DNA from: Salarias fasciatus
Taxonomy: Eukaryota; Chordata; Actinopteri; Blenniiformes; Blenniidae
DNA length: 64,000 nt
Assembly (NCBI RefSeq): GCF_902148845.1
Contig: NC_043748.1
Location: forward strand, 13,608,445-13,672,444
Reading direction: 5' to 3'
How positions within the stretch are numbered: position 1 is the stretch's first letter; each line of letters opens with the position of its first letter. The notes under the pieces are model-generated. The model worked only from the letters and a program-made list of their open reading frames with translations, had not been told where the DNA came from and did no database searches. Position numbers and translations under genes: made by a program. This document shows, one piece after another, positions 23,501-36,000 of this stretch.

Positions 23501-26500
23501 CACATAGGATCTACATGCCCAGACATTTAATAAAACGAGTGTTTTTTCATCCGCAGGATGTTCCTGGTGTCCATGCAGAAGCATTTCTGTGAAACCGGGA
23601 GGTTTAAAACCAAAGACGGTGCCTGCTCGGTACCTCGGCCAGCCCAGCCCTTTCACCCATCCACACCTCATCAAACATGGTGGGTTTTGTTTTCAGAGAG
23701 CAGATGTTTCTGTTGGAAGCAGGGTCAATTCTCCTATATTTCATATGTTTTTTTTTTTTATGGAGGAAGGATTCACGCTCCCTGTCTTTGAACCACAGGG
23801 GAGGTGACTCCAGGGCTGAGCCAGACTGAGTTTGAGCTCCGCAGGCAGCGGTTAGCCTCACTGATCGAGGCTCAGGCGGACAGGCTGGGACCCTCGGCCT
23901 CCTCCAGCACCCATGTGGTCGTCGTCCTATCCCATCCAATTCGCTACATGTCCAACGACATCCCTTATAGCTTCCATCAGAATCAGGTGATTGTCTGAAT
24001 AAAAAAAAAAAAAAAAAAAAAAAAAGAAGAAGAAGAATCGAGAAATCTCCCTTAAACCTGCAAATCAAATGTTTCACAGGACTTCCTCTACCTCACCGGC
24101 TTCCTGGAGCCGGACAGTGCCTTGGTGCTTTACGGGAAGGGTCGGCCAGACCAGGCCATCCTGTTCGTCCCGCGCAGAGATCCGGGGAGGGAGCTGTGGG
24201 ACGGGCCGCGCTCGGGGAAGGACGGAGCGGTGGCTCTGACCGGCATCGAGAGAGTTCACAGCACGGAGGAGCTGAGCCTCGTGCTCAAGACCCTCAAAGG
24301 TAACGCAAGGGTTAAGATCAGAATGGAGGCGCCGCAGAAGTGTCTACACTCAGTGGGGGTTAAGATAATAACAGTGGACGGTGCATCTTTAATTTCACAC
24401 TGGGGGTGAACAAAAATAATTTAACAGCTGATGCAAATGCTCCGGAGGCTGAGTGGCCTTTTGGCTTTGAATGCTTTAGGAATATTTGGATATAAACAAT
24501 CTTTAAAGAAAGAGTAGATGAATGAATTACTTTGCTTCAAACTTTATAATTAAAGAAATAGAAATGTTCGAAAACAAGTAGGCAGCAGTGAAAGATACCC
24601 TCCTGCTTTTTCAGATTTTTCTATATTAATTTCTAACAATATAGATATTATCATAGTTGGTATGGTGTAATAGTAGACCTTGATGAACAAACGATTGTGG
24701 ATTAAACCTAAACTTCTCTGTCAGCATCTCCTCTCTTCTGGTCTCTCAGGCAACGTGTTGTGGTATGAAAGCTCTCAGCCGGCCCACCCTCGCCTCCACC
24801 AGACCCACCTGTGTCCCGTGCTGGAGTCTGGACCCACGCCGCGCTCCGTCAGGCCCCTCATTCACTCTCTCAGGGCGCTGAAAAGCCCGGCGGAGGTGGC
24901 GCTCATGCAGGAGGCGGGTCGCATCACGGCACAGGTCCGTCATTTTATTCTATATCAGATTGTTTATATCTTCACTTTGCCAAAAGTAAAAAAACTCAGA
25001 ACAGCTCTTCCTGAAATCCTCAGGCTTTCAGGAGGACGATGGCGTTGTCTCGAGGGGATGTGGATGAAGCAGTGCTTTTTGCAAAGGTGAAATTTGTGCT
25101 TCTTCATCGATCTATATCTTGTTATATTGTTTAAATTGATTCATTTAAACCACAATTAAGTAGAACAAAAGTGATCAAATATCAGTATGGTAGAATATTG
25201 CAATCAAAAGTCATGCAAGTCTGTACTTTCATTGTGTTTTTAGGTGAACAAGGCTGACACCTTAAAACTGATTGAAGTGCTGAAAACAATAGATAACGTG
25301 CCTTATTTTTAAAAATGTATGTAATCCTCACCATGCTTGAAATCCTTCTTGTTTTCCTTTGGATTTTATTCTGCTTTAATTCATAGAAGTAGTGAAGTTT
25401 GAGATATTTTGATAAATCCATTATTATTATAATATTATATTATAATACGTTGATATTGCAAACTAAAAGTTTTGTTCTGTCATGTTGACTTTCCAGTTTG
25501 ACTTTGAGAACCGGATCCACGGTGCCAACTTCCTGGCCTATCCTCCCGTTGTTGCTGGAGGGAATCGAGCGAACACGCTGCACTACATAAATAACAATCA
25601 GATTATCAAGGTAACAACTGAGCACGATGCGGCCGCCACATCAGAGAGCGCTAATCATGACGACTGGCGGACACCCCTTCATTTTTCTTCTCCTCTCAGG
25701 ACGGCGAAATGGTCCTGCTCGATGGCGGCTGTGAATACTTTGGCTACGTCAGTGATATCACTCGGACCTGGCCAGTGAATGGAAAGTAAGTTTGATAAAT
25801 ATATTCTTGGAAATATACTTTTTTTTTGCATTGCTTCACTGGCTGCATATACTGTGGCTGGAGATCTCATGTTGCTTATGGCCATGTGTGCACGTTTTTA
25901 AATTTGTTACTTAATGAACGGAGAATACAGTAGGAATAAAGCATTTCTTCGTTTTGCATTCATTTTTCTGTCCTCAGTTCAGTCCCACTCTATTCCATCA
26001 CATTTTAACACTTTGCTTTCCCCGACCCCGTCAGATTCAGCCCCGCCCAGGCTGAGCTGTACGAGGCGGTCCTGGAGGTCCAGCACTCCTGTTTGTCTCT
26101 GTGCTCCCCGGGCGTCAGTCTGGACCACATCTACAGCACCATGCTGGCTCTTCTGGGACGCCAACTCAAGCGGCTCGGCATCCTCAAGGCCGGTACCAGC
26201 GATGCCGACGTGCTAAAGGTAGGAACAAAAAAAAAAGGACAGGTTATTTCTGTGCTGTGCACCACATAGTGGGTTTAAATCAGTTTTATAGCTGTGGAAT
26301 TGTCAAATCATGTGAAACGAGAGAGTGCTTCTGCCCCTTATTCCAAGACAACTTCAAATTTCAGTATCTGTCAGTTTAATTACTGTGTTCTGCAGAACTC
26401 AGAAGATCAAGTTACAAATGTGTAAGACACCGGCGAGTCCTGTCTGTGACTGTACGATGTTAACACAGAAGGTTTCTGAATGGTTATGAATTTTCTACAT

Positions 26501-28273
26501 GTCATGTGGTATTGAGTATTTGTGCCAAACCATCAGCAATGACAGGTTACAAGTTATAAGTTGAGCATGACTGAAATCAAACAGCCGCTCAGTTTTAGTG
26601 ATGAATACTCAGTTCAGCTCCATCTGATAGAAACAAGAAATCAATGTCCAACATGTCTTAGACCTCGATTCAACGATTTCCTTTATTGAAATTTATACAG
26701 AAGGCTTGGTTGAAGAAGAGATCATTAATTTAATTTATTAAAATACACTTTATTATCCAATTCATTTAGTATTCCATATCAGTCACAAAATTATCCATTA
26801 ATTACCAGCTCAAATGCCTTTTAAGGTACTGGTGCAGTAAAAACACTAATTCATTAATTCGCTTCACTTTTGTGTTGGTTACTGATATACCACCATGCTT
26901 CATGGTTCCCAAAGAACGGATCATTCTTTGCACTTGTAAATTTTCTGAGACGGACATCAGGTCAAGGTTCATATTCCAGTTGTGGCAGGAAGTTCAGCTC
27001 TGGTGCCAGTTATAATGACTTCCTGTGGTGATTCCTATAAAACGGAACTAATAAAAAAAACCAAAAAAAACACTTTCATAAACCATATAATCATAGGGCG
27101 ATCCAAACATTTGAATCATATTTACATGCAAACATTTAAGTTGACGATGTTGATATCTTTGTGGTGTTTTGAGATTTGTTTTTCCAGATAACAGTGTTCT
27201 TTCTCTTGCCCCTCAGTTACACTCGCTCTGCCCTGATCTGTTTTTGTTGTTTCCATTTTGTAGCCCTGGCTGTATGAAAAATAATTTAACCGCTCAGTTT
27301 TTGTGAATTAACCTCTCGGCCATTTTGAAATTACAGAGTATGACTGCACAGTGTGAGTAGCAGTAGTTACATGTATGTTATGCACGTTGTTAGAAACAAT
27401 ACATTTCAGATGTTATTGTGCTGCCCTAACGTAAAGCATAGAGTTATGTTTCCTTTTTTTATTCGCTGCATTTGTCTGAGCACAGCAGATCTGATGTGGG
27501 CGATTCATCAGAGTTGCATGTTGAAGTTTTTCTCACCTCATTTTTTTGTCAGCTGTTCAGTTTTGGTTTGTAGAAACTGTTTCGGTGAGGCTCACACTAA
27601 GCTTAATTCAATTCAAGACATCACTGACTGTGTCATGCAGTCAGTGATCAGCAATAAACAGGCCTCTGCTTCAAAACGACCGGCAAACTTACAAAGAACG
27701 GCTAAAACTGAGACTTTGCTTTTTGTTTTTCCAAGGCTGCGAGGCGGTACTGCCCCCACCACGTTGGCCATTACCTGGGTATGGACGTCCACGACACGCC
27801 CGAGCTGTCCCGCTCACAGCCTCTCCAGCAAGGCATGGCCATCACCATAGAACCAGGTATGAGCAAAGGCCCGCACGTGTTGGATCATTGCAGGAGGATT
27901 TTTAGTCCCCATCAGTTTGTTTACAAGCATACTGAAACTTGATCTTTAGACCAACACTACTTGCAGAGTGCAAAGGGAATTAATGCATTTCATTTCAGCC
28001 GGACCGAATAAAACGAGTGAACACACCCTTGAACGATCCTTTGCAATCACTTTTATGGCTCATGCAGCTCCTGCTTTCATCAATCTCCCATCTGCGTCTG
28101 TCGCAGGGTTATACATCTGTGAAGATAACGAACAGGCGCCGGAGCGTTTCCGCGGCCTGGGCGTCAGAATTGAGGACGACGTGGTGATCCGGGATGAGGG
28201 GGGACCGCTCGTCCTCTCCTCCGATGCCCCGAAGACCCTTGCTGATGTGGAGCGGGCCTGCGCCCAGAGATAA
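20583..28273 (+). CDS. xpnpep3: Mitochondrial X-prolyl aminopeptidase 3 (intermediate cleaving peptidase 55 homologue)
   Basis: Eleven exons: 20583-20649, 23557-23679, 23799-23986, 24080-24299, 24750-24934, 25024-25086, 25497-25610, 25700-25785, 26035-26218, 27736-27856, 28107-28273; 1518 bases, 505 residues (human 507). The enzyme trims N-terminal residues before proline and, like yeast Icp55, processes matrix proteins after presequence removal; human mutations cause a nephronophthisis-like disease. The arginine-rich start [16 protein letters not shown] fits a mitochondrial presequence. The aminopeptidase P N-domain begins at [14 protein letters not shown]. The M24 'pita-bread' domain shows all five metal ligands: Asp in LLDGG, Asp in VSDITRTW, His in [10 protein letters not shown], Glu in ITIEPG and Glu in VRIEDDV. 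Intron 1 (2.9 kb) carries a LINE fragment. Confidence 0.95.
21478..23095 (-). mobile_element. 5'-truncated LINE of the CR1/L2/Rex1 group, reverse transcriptase and C-terminal region
   Basis: On - the sequence encodes the reverse transcriptase from about block 2 onward: [20 protein letters not shown], then [31 protein letters not shown], the catalytic FADDTTV, and [13 protein letters not shown], ending in a conserved C-terminal segment ([28 protein letters not shown]). A frame change lies near 22830-22860, upstream of a 350-codon open stretch. The endonuclease is absent. The - strand 3' end reads CAATAAATATTCTGATTCTG near 21480-21500. The last codons lie in a G-rich tract (21776-21818 on +). 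The layout fits teleost Rex1 or L2 elements; the exact clade needs an alignment. It lies antisense in xpnpep3 intron 1. Confidence 0.8.
21776..21818. repeat. G-rich tract inside the LINE fragment
   Basis: Seven runs of four or more G separated by short loops; a predicted G-quadruplex former on + (C-rich on the LINE's sense strand). Confidence 0.75.
23122..23330 (-). mobile_element. Decayed teleost LINE/SINE 3'-tail repeat
   Basis: The + strand begins with CATCCATTTTCTAGACCACG and continues with phrases such as CACAGGGAAAACACAGAGAGACAGTCACACTCACAC, shortened here, that are the reverse complement of the widespread fish repeat ending in GGATGGATG. It is diverged and lies next to the larger LINE fragment. 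Confidence 0.55.
24001..24037. repeat. A25 run followed by (GAA)4
   Basis: Uninterrupted A run with a short GAA tail in xpnpep3 intron 3, 14 bases downstream of the exon 3 donor. It is likely length-variable. Confidence 0.9.
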
Positions 28274-29240
28274 AACAAGGAGCGATGGAGCGGCCCAGTG
28301 AGCCGCGACGTACACGAGTGTGCCGTGCTTTATGGTCGTCTTCCTGGTGACGATGTTATCAAGCTCGGGGCCCGGGCACATGAAGAACGGGAGCGCACCG
28401 TGAGACTTTCAGTCTCATTAAGGCCTGAACAATTAAGGTAATGGGATGGTGAAATATTGTGAGCGTTGCAGATGTTTTTACAGTCAACGTTGAAAGACAA
28501 CAGAAAAAAAAAAAAGGTCCATATTGTTCGACAGTAAAGTTAGAAGTTCTCAGCACACGCTCACATGGTCACAGCTAAAACTTGATCAAAACAAAATATT
28601 TAATTAGAAAACCAACTGTCCTGTGATCTTTCACTTGTAGTTATGGAAACCTCTTGCAGAGTCTGGGAAGGTTTAACTGTGCGTGAATTAATGATGTTAC
28701 AGCTGTAGAGCTCACCCCCTGTCCAAGCTGCAGTCGGCAACGGCCTCCTCAAACACGGAGAGACAAATCATCAAGATAAGCCGGTCCTAATCATGCGCAG
28801 CATATCTCAGATCGTCAGTTATCAGTGAGTGAAATATCTAACTGATTTTATACCAAATGATAAGTTCACTTCTTAACACAGATTCACATTTTTTAAACTT
28901 CAAGTTCTTCTTTTTTTGGGGGGGGCGAGGGGCTTTATGGCACTCAGAAAAAGGTCTTCTACACACAAAAATTTAAACACCAATGGCTGAACATATTGTA
29001 CTGCTGTATTTGTAGCGTTATTGAATGAGGACGGACCGTTCCCAAACAGCTGCTCCTGATACTGCTGGAATGACGGTAATGGCTACAAGAAATTTTTGTT
29101 CAAATATGAGCAAAAGTGGTGGATTTTGTGTGCTGGACTTTTGTTTCTCCAGCTGCACAGTGCCTCGCGATCCATTTAAAAGTATTTGATGTCTAAATTT
29201 ATTAAAATGTTCTTTCACAACCAATAAATGGAGTTTGTTA
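28274..29240 (+). other. xpnpep3: Probable xpnpep3 3' UTR
   Basis: No coding sequence. The best polyadenylation hexamer is AATAAA at 29223-29228, giving a UTR of just under 1 kb; earlier variant signals could also be used. Confidence 0.4.
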
Positions 29241-29614
29241 CTGAGTTCATGGTATGTACATTGATTATGCTTTTGGTGACTGCATGGTGGAAGTTGCCTT
29301 TAAAATACAGTTTCAAGTATTTCTAAGGTTATGTGCTTACATATGCAGAGATGTGTCTCTTTGACTGGATTGCACAATCATCTTTCAGTTATTGGCACTT
29401 GTCCTCTGACAAAAACACTGGATCATTGTGTTTTTATGAGCATCTGTGTTTTAAGGGTCATTTTCATTGACGTCCAGGTTTACACATGCAGCTTTAGTCA
29501 ACCCTATCTGACTTCGTTCTCCTGCTTGTTGAACTGTGGTAGTTGTCTTTATTTAATCTCCCTGGCATGTTTGTTTTCAGCTAAATGCTTCAAAACTTGG
29601 TTTCTGTTCAAGGT

Positions 29615-29715
29615 TTGAGGCCTGTCTGTAGGGAGTTTGCATGTTCTCCCTGTGCACATGTTTCCAAGAGCACTGCAGGTTTCCAAAAGATGGGACGGAC
29701 TGGAAACCTATCCAG
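29615..29715 (+). mobile_element. Fragment of a teleost LINE-tail repeat (left part)
   Basis: GGGAGTTTGCATGTTCTCCC TGTGCAC is the recognisable core of this repeat, followed by GATGGGACGGACTGGAAACC, a diverged form of its usual 'gatggactggcgacc' phrase. The right part appears about 370 bases on. Confidence 0.55.
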
Positions 29716-30084
29716 AGATTTAAGCAGAGTCAGTTTTTAATGTATATTATGTATGATGAGAATATCATGGAAGTCATGTAAACATTTGAATGGAACTGCA
29801 ACATCGGTGCAGAAGATACCCATTCTTTTTTCCAGCTCCCATCTGTGGTGTCAGGAATTTTGGTTGGGTGCCACATTTTTCTGAAGTGTGTTTCATGACT
29901 TTTTGCATTGGACAGTATCATTTAAGTCCAACGAAATAAATGGAGACTATAGTCGGCAATTCTGTGCACATTTACAAGATGATCCCAGCTTATGCTGAGG
30001 GAAGGTTGCAACTGATTAGTGACAAACAAATACAAATATGTGTGTGTAATTTTTGATTCTGTGTGTCTGTTTGCTCTGTGAGGT

Positions 30085-30185
30085 ACATGCAGTCTTTCCA
30101 GGGTGTACCCTCGCTCCACCCACAGCCAGCTGGGATTAGTTTCAGCGCCCATGTTGCATAGAAGTCATGTAGATGGATGGATGAA
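30085..30185 (+). mobile_element. Fragment of a teleost LINE-tail repeat (right part)
   Basis: CCAGGGTGTACCCTCGCTCC followed by CAGCCAGCTGGGATTAG and a GGATGGATG end is the 3' half of the same family. The gap between the halves may be an insertion or lost homology. Confidence 0.55.
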
Positions 30186-30329
30186 CTGGCAGGGGTGTAG
30201 AAATGTGGCTGAGGTCATTTAAGGGGAGCATCCATCCATCCAACCATCTTCATCTCACCAGTGTATGGCAATCATTACAAGATCTTTTCTGATATATATA
30301 TGTGTGAAGTTTGGGTGTGTGAGCGCCCT

Positions 30330-30455
30330 CCAGGCCCTCTGCTTCAGTCCCATCACCTAAAAGCATGCAGGGATGAAAGAGGCTGATCCCTCCCTGCACT
30401 GTCTGGGATGGACTCCAGTTCTACAGTACAGAAGATGGATGGATGAATTACGGTG
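30330..30455 (+). mobile_element. Second decayed LINE-tail repeat
   Basis: AAAGCATGCAGGGATG...CTGTCTGGGATGGACTCCAG and a terminal GATGGATGGATGAA mark a further short, diverged copy. Confidence 0.45.
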
Positions 30456-31024
30456 ACCGTGGGTGAGGTCATTTCAGGTCACCACAGTGTTTTCTCGCTC
30501 TCGCTCAACCTCTTCACCTTGTCAGGGACATAAAGCCACAATGCTTCACCTCCTGATCCTGTTCTGAGCTTTGCAACATGATTGACCCGTTTCATTCAGC
30601 TCTTCCGTCACAGTCCTGCGCTTGGTGGTCTTCGGACCGCTGGAGTAACATGTCTCATGAAAGTCTGCAGTGGCTTGGTCATGTCTTCGGGATTCTGTCT
30701 TATACAGTTTTAAGTTGAGTAGAAATTGCAGATTTTATGGAAACATCTGTCATGGAATAACCAAACAGCAGGCCTGGAGTGTACTGACTGGGGAAGGATG
30801 GGAATTAAATAAAGAATCATTTAATAACTGAAACACAGAGGAGCAAAAAAATGACTAGTAAGCAAAAAAAGTGGGACGCCAAGGGTGAAAAGTCGATCTC
30901 CATCACGGCTCTGATTTCTGAGCGGTGGAGCTCCACTGTCCCCTGCAGATCGAAATCGGCACGGAAAAGCACGGAACCGGTTTCCGGACACTCCCGAACA
31001 CTCACGAAGACAAACCTCCCCTCT

Positions 31025-31086
31025 TCCTCCCTCCCTCCCTCCCTCCCTCCCTCCCTCCCTCCTCCTCCTCCTCCTCCTCCTCCTCC
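31025..31086. repeat. (CCTC)n followed by (CCT)n microsatellite
   Basis: About nine CCTC units grade into about eight CCT units just upstream of the GC-rich ep300 leader. On the opposite strand this is a GGAG/GGA purine tract. Confidence 0.9.
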
Positions 31087-33098
31087 CCTTCACGCCTAAT
31101 GTTGCTGTACCTCAAACCCTCCCCCCGTATCAGAGGAGTAGAAACAACAAGCCGCCATTTTGTTTGTGCGGACAGACCGTCAGAAACAGGAGGAGATAAG
31201 CGAGAGAAGGAGCGACTCCGGCAGCCGACGGTAGCCGCTCCGGGACCCGCCGGGGGAAGAAAGAGCGGTCAAATCCTGCCCGTGCGACCCAGCGAGAGCC
31301 AGCATCGCGGGGAGGAGGAGGAGGAGGAGATAAACCGCCGGTGGAGGGAGGAAGAAGAGGAAGAAAAAAAAAAAAAAACTCCGACTCGGTGACATATATA
31401 AATATTAAATACATATATGCGTGTGTGAATGCATGAGAAGGAAATACTCCGAGAAATCCGAGGAAGGGGGTGTTTTGCGGAGCGGAGAGACGGGGAGGAG
31501 AGGCGGAAGAGAGCGGTGTATCATACCGAGGAGAAAACCTGCGAAAAAGGGGGAAAACAGCAACATGAAAAATCATTATGTGTCCGTCGCGGAGGAAGGA
31601 AAGAGCCCGCATAGACAATTATATAAATAAATTGCTGCCGGGCAGAAGGGAGAGGTGGAAAGAAAGACGGGTCTGAAGCGAAGGGGGGCTTTCACCATCA
31701 CAAAGAGTCAATGAGAGGATTTTTGTCAACCCGAAACATTTAAAGGGGGGGCTGTCAACATTATTGTTTCCGCTTTTGGAAATAGCCATAATTTCTCTGC
31801 AAATCGCCGTCTTTTTTCTTTTTTTTTTTACCTACAAAACCACATTGTGCTCTTTTTGAGCTCTCTCCTCTTTTTCCCCCCCTCCTGCTTGCGATCAAGA
31901 CATCCTGTAAAAGCAGGTAAAAATTTTTTGAGTGTCTTCTCATGCTTTTCATCGTCATCATCTGAGATTTGAAGTGTTAAAAAACCCCCGAGCGGAGGAG
32001 GAGAAGGAGGAGGAGGAGGAACCTCTACGGGAGCACAAGATAAGTAACCCAACAGACCGTCCTCTGCAAATATAAAACTAATTGGATCAATCTGACCGCT
32101 CACTGATTGGCAATCAGCGCTGCGATTGCCTGCACGAACTGGAACGTCAGAGAAATCTCTCACATTTCCTGCAGATCTTCTTCAAGGAGCCTTTTCTTCG
32201 TCTTTTTTTTTTCCTGCAAAGGGACTGCATCAACCAAATGTGCAATAAATAATACGACTCCCCTCCTTTCTGACCCAGTGCCTTGCATGGTCCAAACACT
32301 TAAGTGCACAGTTTAAAGTCAGCATGCAAAAGAAGAGAAGTCCTGCACGGAAACAAACACCTGCGCTAGTTTTTACCTGAGTGAGTGCAAGTGTTTTCAT
32401 CTCTCCCTGCAGAACTGTTATGACACTATTTATTCAGTTAAGCCAATGCAAGTTCTCAGTGTTGCACCTGAGAGCACCGCCAATGCTTTAAGTGCATTTT
32501 AAAGCTGCACACCGGTTCACTGCCTTTTTTTTTCTCTCTAATCCCACTCTTTCTTGCATTGGAGACAGCAGTGAGATGTCTGGTCAGGTGAGAGAAATGG
32601 TCAATGCAACTTAGGATCTCAGAACTGTTGCACGAGTGAGCGGCTTCTCGGAGGTGCCTCGGGATCCGGATTGCCATCGCGGAGACTCCTCGCCCCTCGG
32701 AGCTGAAGTTAAAAGGCTTTCTCCGCCGGCTATGGCGGACGGCTCGGAGGACGGGTCTTGGGACGGTTCGTGCGTCGCAGAAGAGGCTACATGAGGTTGT
32801 CAAGAGGGCCGCTCGCTTGCCTTTTTCGCCGACTCCACCTTCCCACCTCCCCCTGTTCAAATCTGCGAAGAAACACAATCTCCGGCAGGGGAGGGGGACT
32901 GATAACTGCAGAGGGGGAATAAACCGAGAGGGAAGAAGTGAGGGAAGAGTTCCACACTGCCGTCCTCTCCCCTACCGTCCCCCCCGAGCGGTGGGGGAAA
33001 CGTTTCCTGACGGGAGAAGGAGACGCAAACCAGGGAAGCAAAGTTTGCCCTCCGTGGATCTACACCTATTTTTTTTTTTTTTTTAATTCGTCAAAAAT
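31087..33098 (+). promoter_or_regulatory. ep300: ep300 promoter and 5' leader region
   Basis: Two kilobases of GC/CpG- and purine-rich sequence precede the ep300 ATG at 33099. The phrase GCCGCCATTTTGTTTGTGCGG at 31151-31171 (first 20 bases shown by position) contains GCCATTTTG, the YY1-type motif frequent near vertebrate start sites, so transcription may begin close to it. Several upstream ATGs and a T17 run just before the start codon occur if the whole stretch is leader. No TATA box is evident. The exact start site cannot be set from sequence. Confidence 0.55.
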
Positions 33099-36000
33099 AT
33101 GGCCGATAATGTCCTGGAGTCCGGCCCGCCTTCAGCCAAGAGGCCCAAGCTGTCCTCTCCAGCACTTTCGGTGTCTGCCAGTGACGGAAATGGTAAGTAT
33201 AACGCATGCATTACTTTGCTGGATAGAATTTATTGCAGCGTTGTTGTTGTTGTTGTTGTGTAAATGACCGGGTGCAGGTCCTCGCCCGTCCCTTGCAGAG
33301 TTGCACTGCAACTTCGTCGCTTTTTTTTTTTTTTTTTTTTTTTTTGCACAACCGAGAGCTTTAAAAACGTCAACAGCATCGCTTGCATGGCGTGAAAACT
33401 GTCAGTCTGGCACTCGGTGTTGCAAAAGAGGAAACACGGCGCGGTGTTGGCGGCCGAAACAACTTTCCAGCTGTTGTGTTTTGATGCGTTAGCCTCAACA
33501 GGCTAACTAGCAGCAACTCTTGAGATCCACCTCCAAACAATGGAAGAGTCGAGTCACCCCACTTCTGCTTTAAGTTGCCCGGACCGCTTTGAGTGAATTA
33601 ACTGAGAGGGCGAGAGTGGGCTCGCATCCGTTACAGGGGATCGTGAATATAGTGAAGTCTGAGAAACAAAATATATATATTTTTTCCGAGCGAGCTTTTG
33701 GGAGAAAGTAACCCAACGAGCTAGCTAACTAGCTGGGCTGTTTACCCCAGCGGACCGGCTCAGCTGAGCTCGGGAGCTGGTCAGACAAGCAAAGAAGCGT
33801 AAAACAGCCCAGCTTTACTCATTATCGGCGTAGCGTTCATTTACTGGCCGCCAGCGCCTCGAGTCCTCGGAGACACATCGCTCCGGGGCCATTATTTTGT
33901 GTAACTAACGTGTTGTTAGCATGTTTTCTCCCAACTATTGTCGTCCTCAAGCTAGGCTATTGTTCGACTCCCCGTTAAGTTGTCCGGAGCGGTGTCGACC
34001 CGCACCGGCCGAGAAGCGCGGCCGATCCAGACTATCGAGTTCATAAGGAGAAGGGAAATCAGTCCCGGTCTCCCGAATGGCTTCTTTCGCGTCCTTTGTT
34101 CACAGCTCTTTAGTTTCTCAATTGTACCGGCGATGCCACTACGAAGCCCATTCTTGTTTGGTCCTCCATTGTCTGACTGCACGGTGACACTCAACTGCAC
34201 TTTTAGCAGCCCACTTTCCTTTCTGCGGGCATTAAAACGACACCGAGCGGAACACCTGCTCGTATTTAACCCGCATTTTCACTTTATTGCACACATTGAG
34301 GAAGAAGGAAAGAGTTAAATCTTTTTTTCCCCATACATGTATGATAACCAAATCACTGCGAAGTTGTGAAGCGTGAAACCCGTTGAGGTTTTTTTTTTTT
34401 TTTTTTTTTTTACTCGATATATCAAGTCTCCACTCAACAAATCCACCAAAAAACTGTAAACAATCAGAAAAGTGACATGTAGTCAGTGTTTTGGCACAAC
34501 TCGATTTGTGGCTGTTTGGTGTGAAACTCGTCCTGTCAAGGGTTAGCATCCTGCATGTGAGAGGTCTACCTGCTTCAGCATACCTCAGTCCAATGTTGAA
34601 GCTTGTTAAAAAAAGCAAAATAAACCCTTCATTGTAATGAAGTGTATTGCTACTGGGAGAGATCTCAAACATGCAGGACGCTGCCTCCCCGAGGACCGGG
34701 GATCGACACAGGCAGTGGAAGGATAAAGCTCAGTTTTATTATATTTATACATGCTTGACTGTATCTCTTTAGATTGTCCTAATCGTTTGTGTATGTGCTG
34801 AAAGTGTTTTCACAACCAGTGGAGAGCATGCCCCTTGCCTGGCTGCGACATGACGTTTTTGGGTGAATGTGACTCACCATGCAAAGCATCTAACATTGGT
34901 ACAGCATACTAAATATGCAAGGTTTATTTAACCTTCGTCTTTTAAACAGTCTCCTGCTTTAGTCAGTCTTCCCGATCCCTTCCTTTTTGCGCTCATAGCT
35001 GTAATGCAAATGCACACACCTACCAAGGTAGTGAAATGTTTACCCCTCTGTGGCTTCTCACCCTGTCCTCACTGCGTTTACTCTCCATGTATGGCGCCCC
35101 ACCAAACCACAAACTGATGCCCAGGAGAGAAGTCCTGGCAGGGAGAGCCGGGTACTGCTGCACTGGTCGTCCAGCTAAATGCGGTGGATCAGGAGTTATT
35201 CGTGTTATTTAATGTAAAAGAAGGAAACAAAATGATTTTCTTTTGTCAGTAAAGATTCTCGTCTGTGTTTATTCACCCCGTAGATTTTGGCTCGCTCTTC
35301 GATCTGGAGCACGACCTGCCAGACGAGCTCATCAGTTCTTCAGACCTGGGACTGACCAATGGAGGAGATGTCAGCCAGCTTCATACCAGTCTGGGGGGCC
35401 TTGGAGGAGTGCTCGGCGGCGGCGGCGGGGGCCAGGACGCCGCAGCCAAACACAAACAGCTATCAGAACTCTTGCGCGCAGGAGCACCGACCCAGCAGGG
35501 TGGTCCTGCTTCCAATAGCACACCGTCCGGGGCTTCCATGGGGATGATGGGGGGTGTCGGTGTCACACCCGGTGGACCTCAAGGAATGCCCCACCAGGGG
35601 CAGCAGCAGCAGCAACCTGGATTAATGCAGCAGGTTGGGATGGTTGGAGGCGTGGCGGCGCTCAACCGGGCGGCAGCCATGATGGGTGCCCAGAAGGGCA
35701 GCACGGGACCGCAGCAGCAGGGGCTGATGGGAGGTCAGGTTGTGAATGGCGCTCCTAGAATGGGGTACCCCGGGAGTGCTGGCATGGGGAGCAATAGTAA
35801 CCTTTTGGCAGAAACCCTACAGCAGCAGCAGCAGGGTGGCCAGCAAATGGGGGGTGGGGGTCAGGCGGGGATGAGACCGCAGCAACCTGGAGCACTGAAC
35901 AAGGTAAGCACGCTCAGCGACATCAGAGAAACTGTGAAACATATCAGAATGCCTGCAAATAAGAGCTTTATATTTGTTGTTGCAATCTTTTTTCTTGAGT

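Larger units (their letters stand above)
29241..31020. other. Intergenic between xpnpep3 and ep300 with decayed repeats
   Basis: No host gene recognised. It contains pieces of the common teleost LINE-tail repeat (separate entries) and otherwise anonymous AT-rich sequence. Confidence 0.4.

Noticed and set aside
30817-31630. Open frames on both strands around the CCTC repeat and GC-rich leader
   Set aside because: They are repeat- and GC-driven (Pro/Ser/Arg runs), without conserved motifs; some may be upstream ORFs but none can be supported as a gene.
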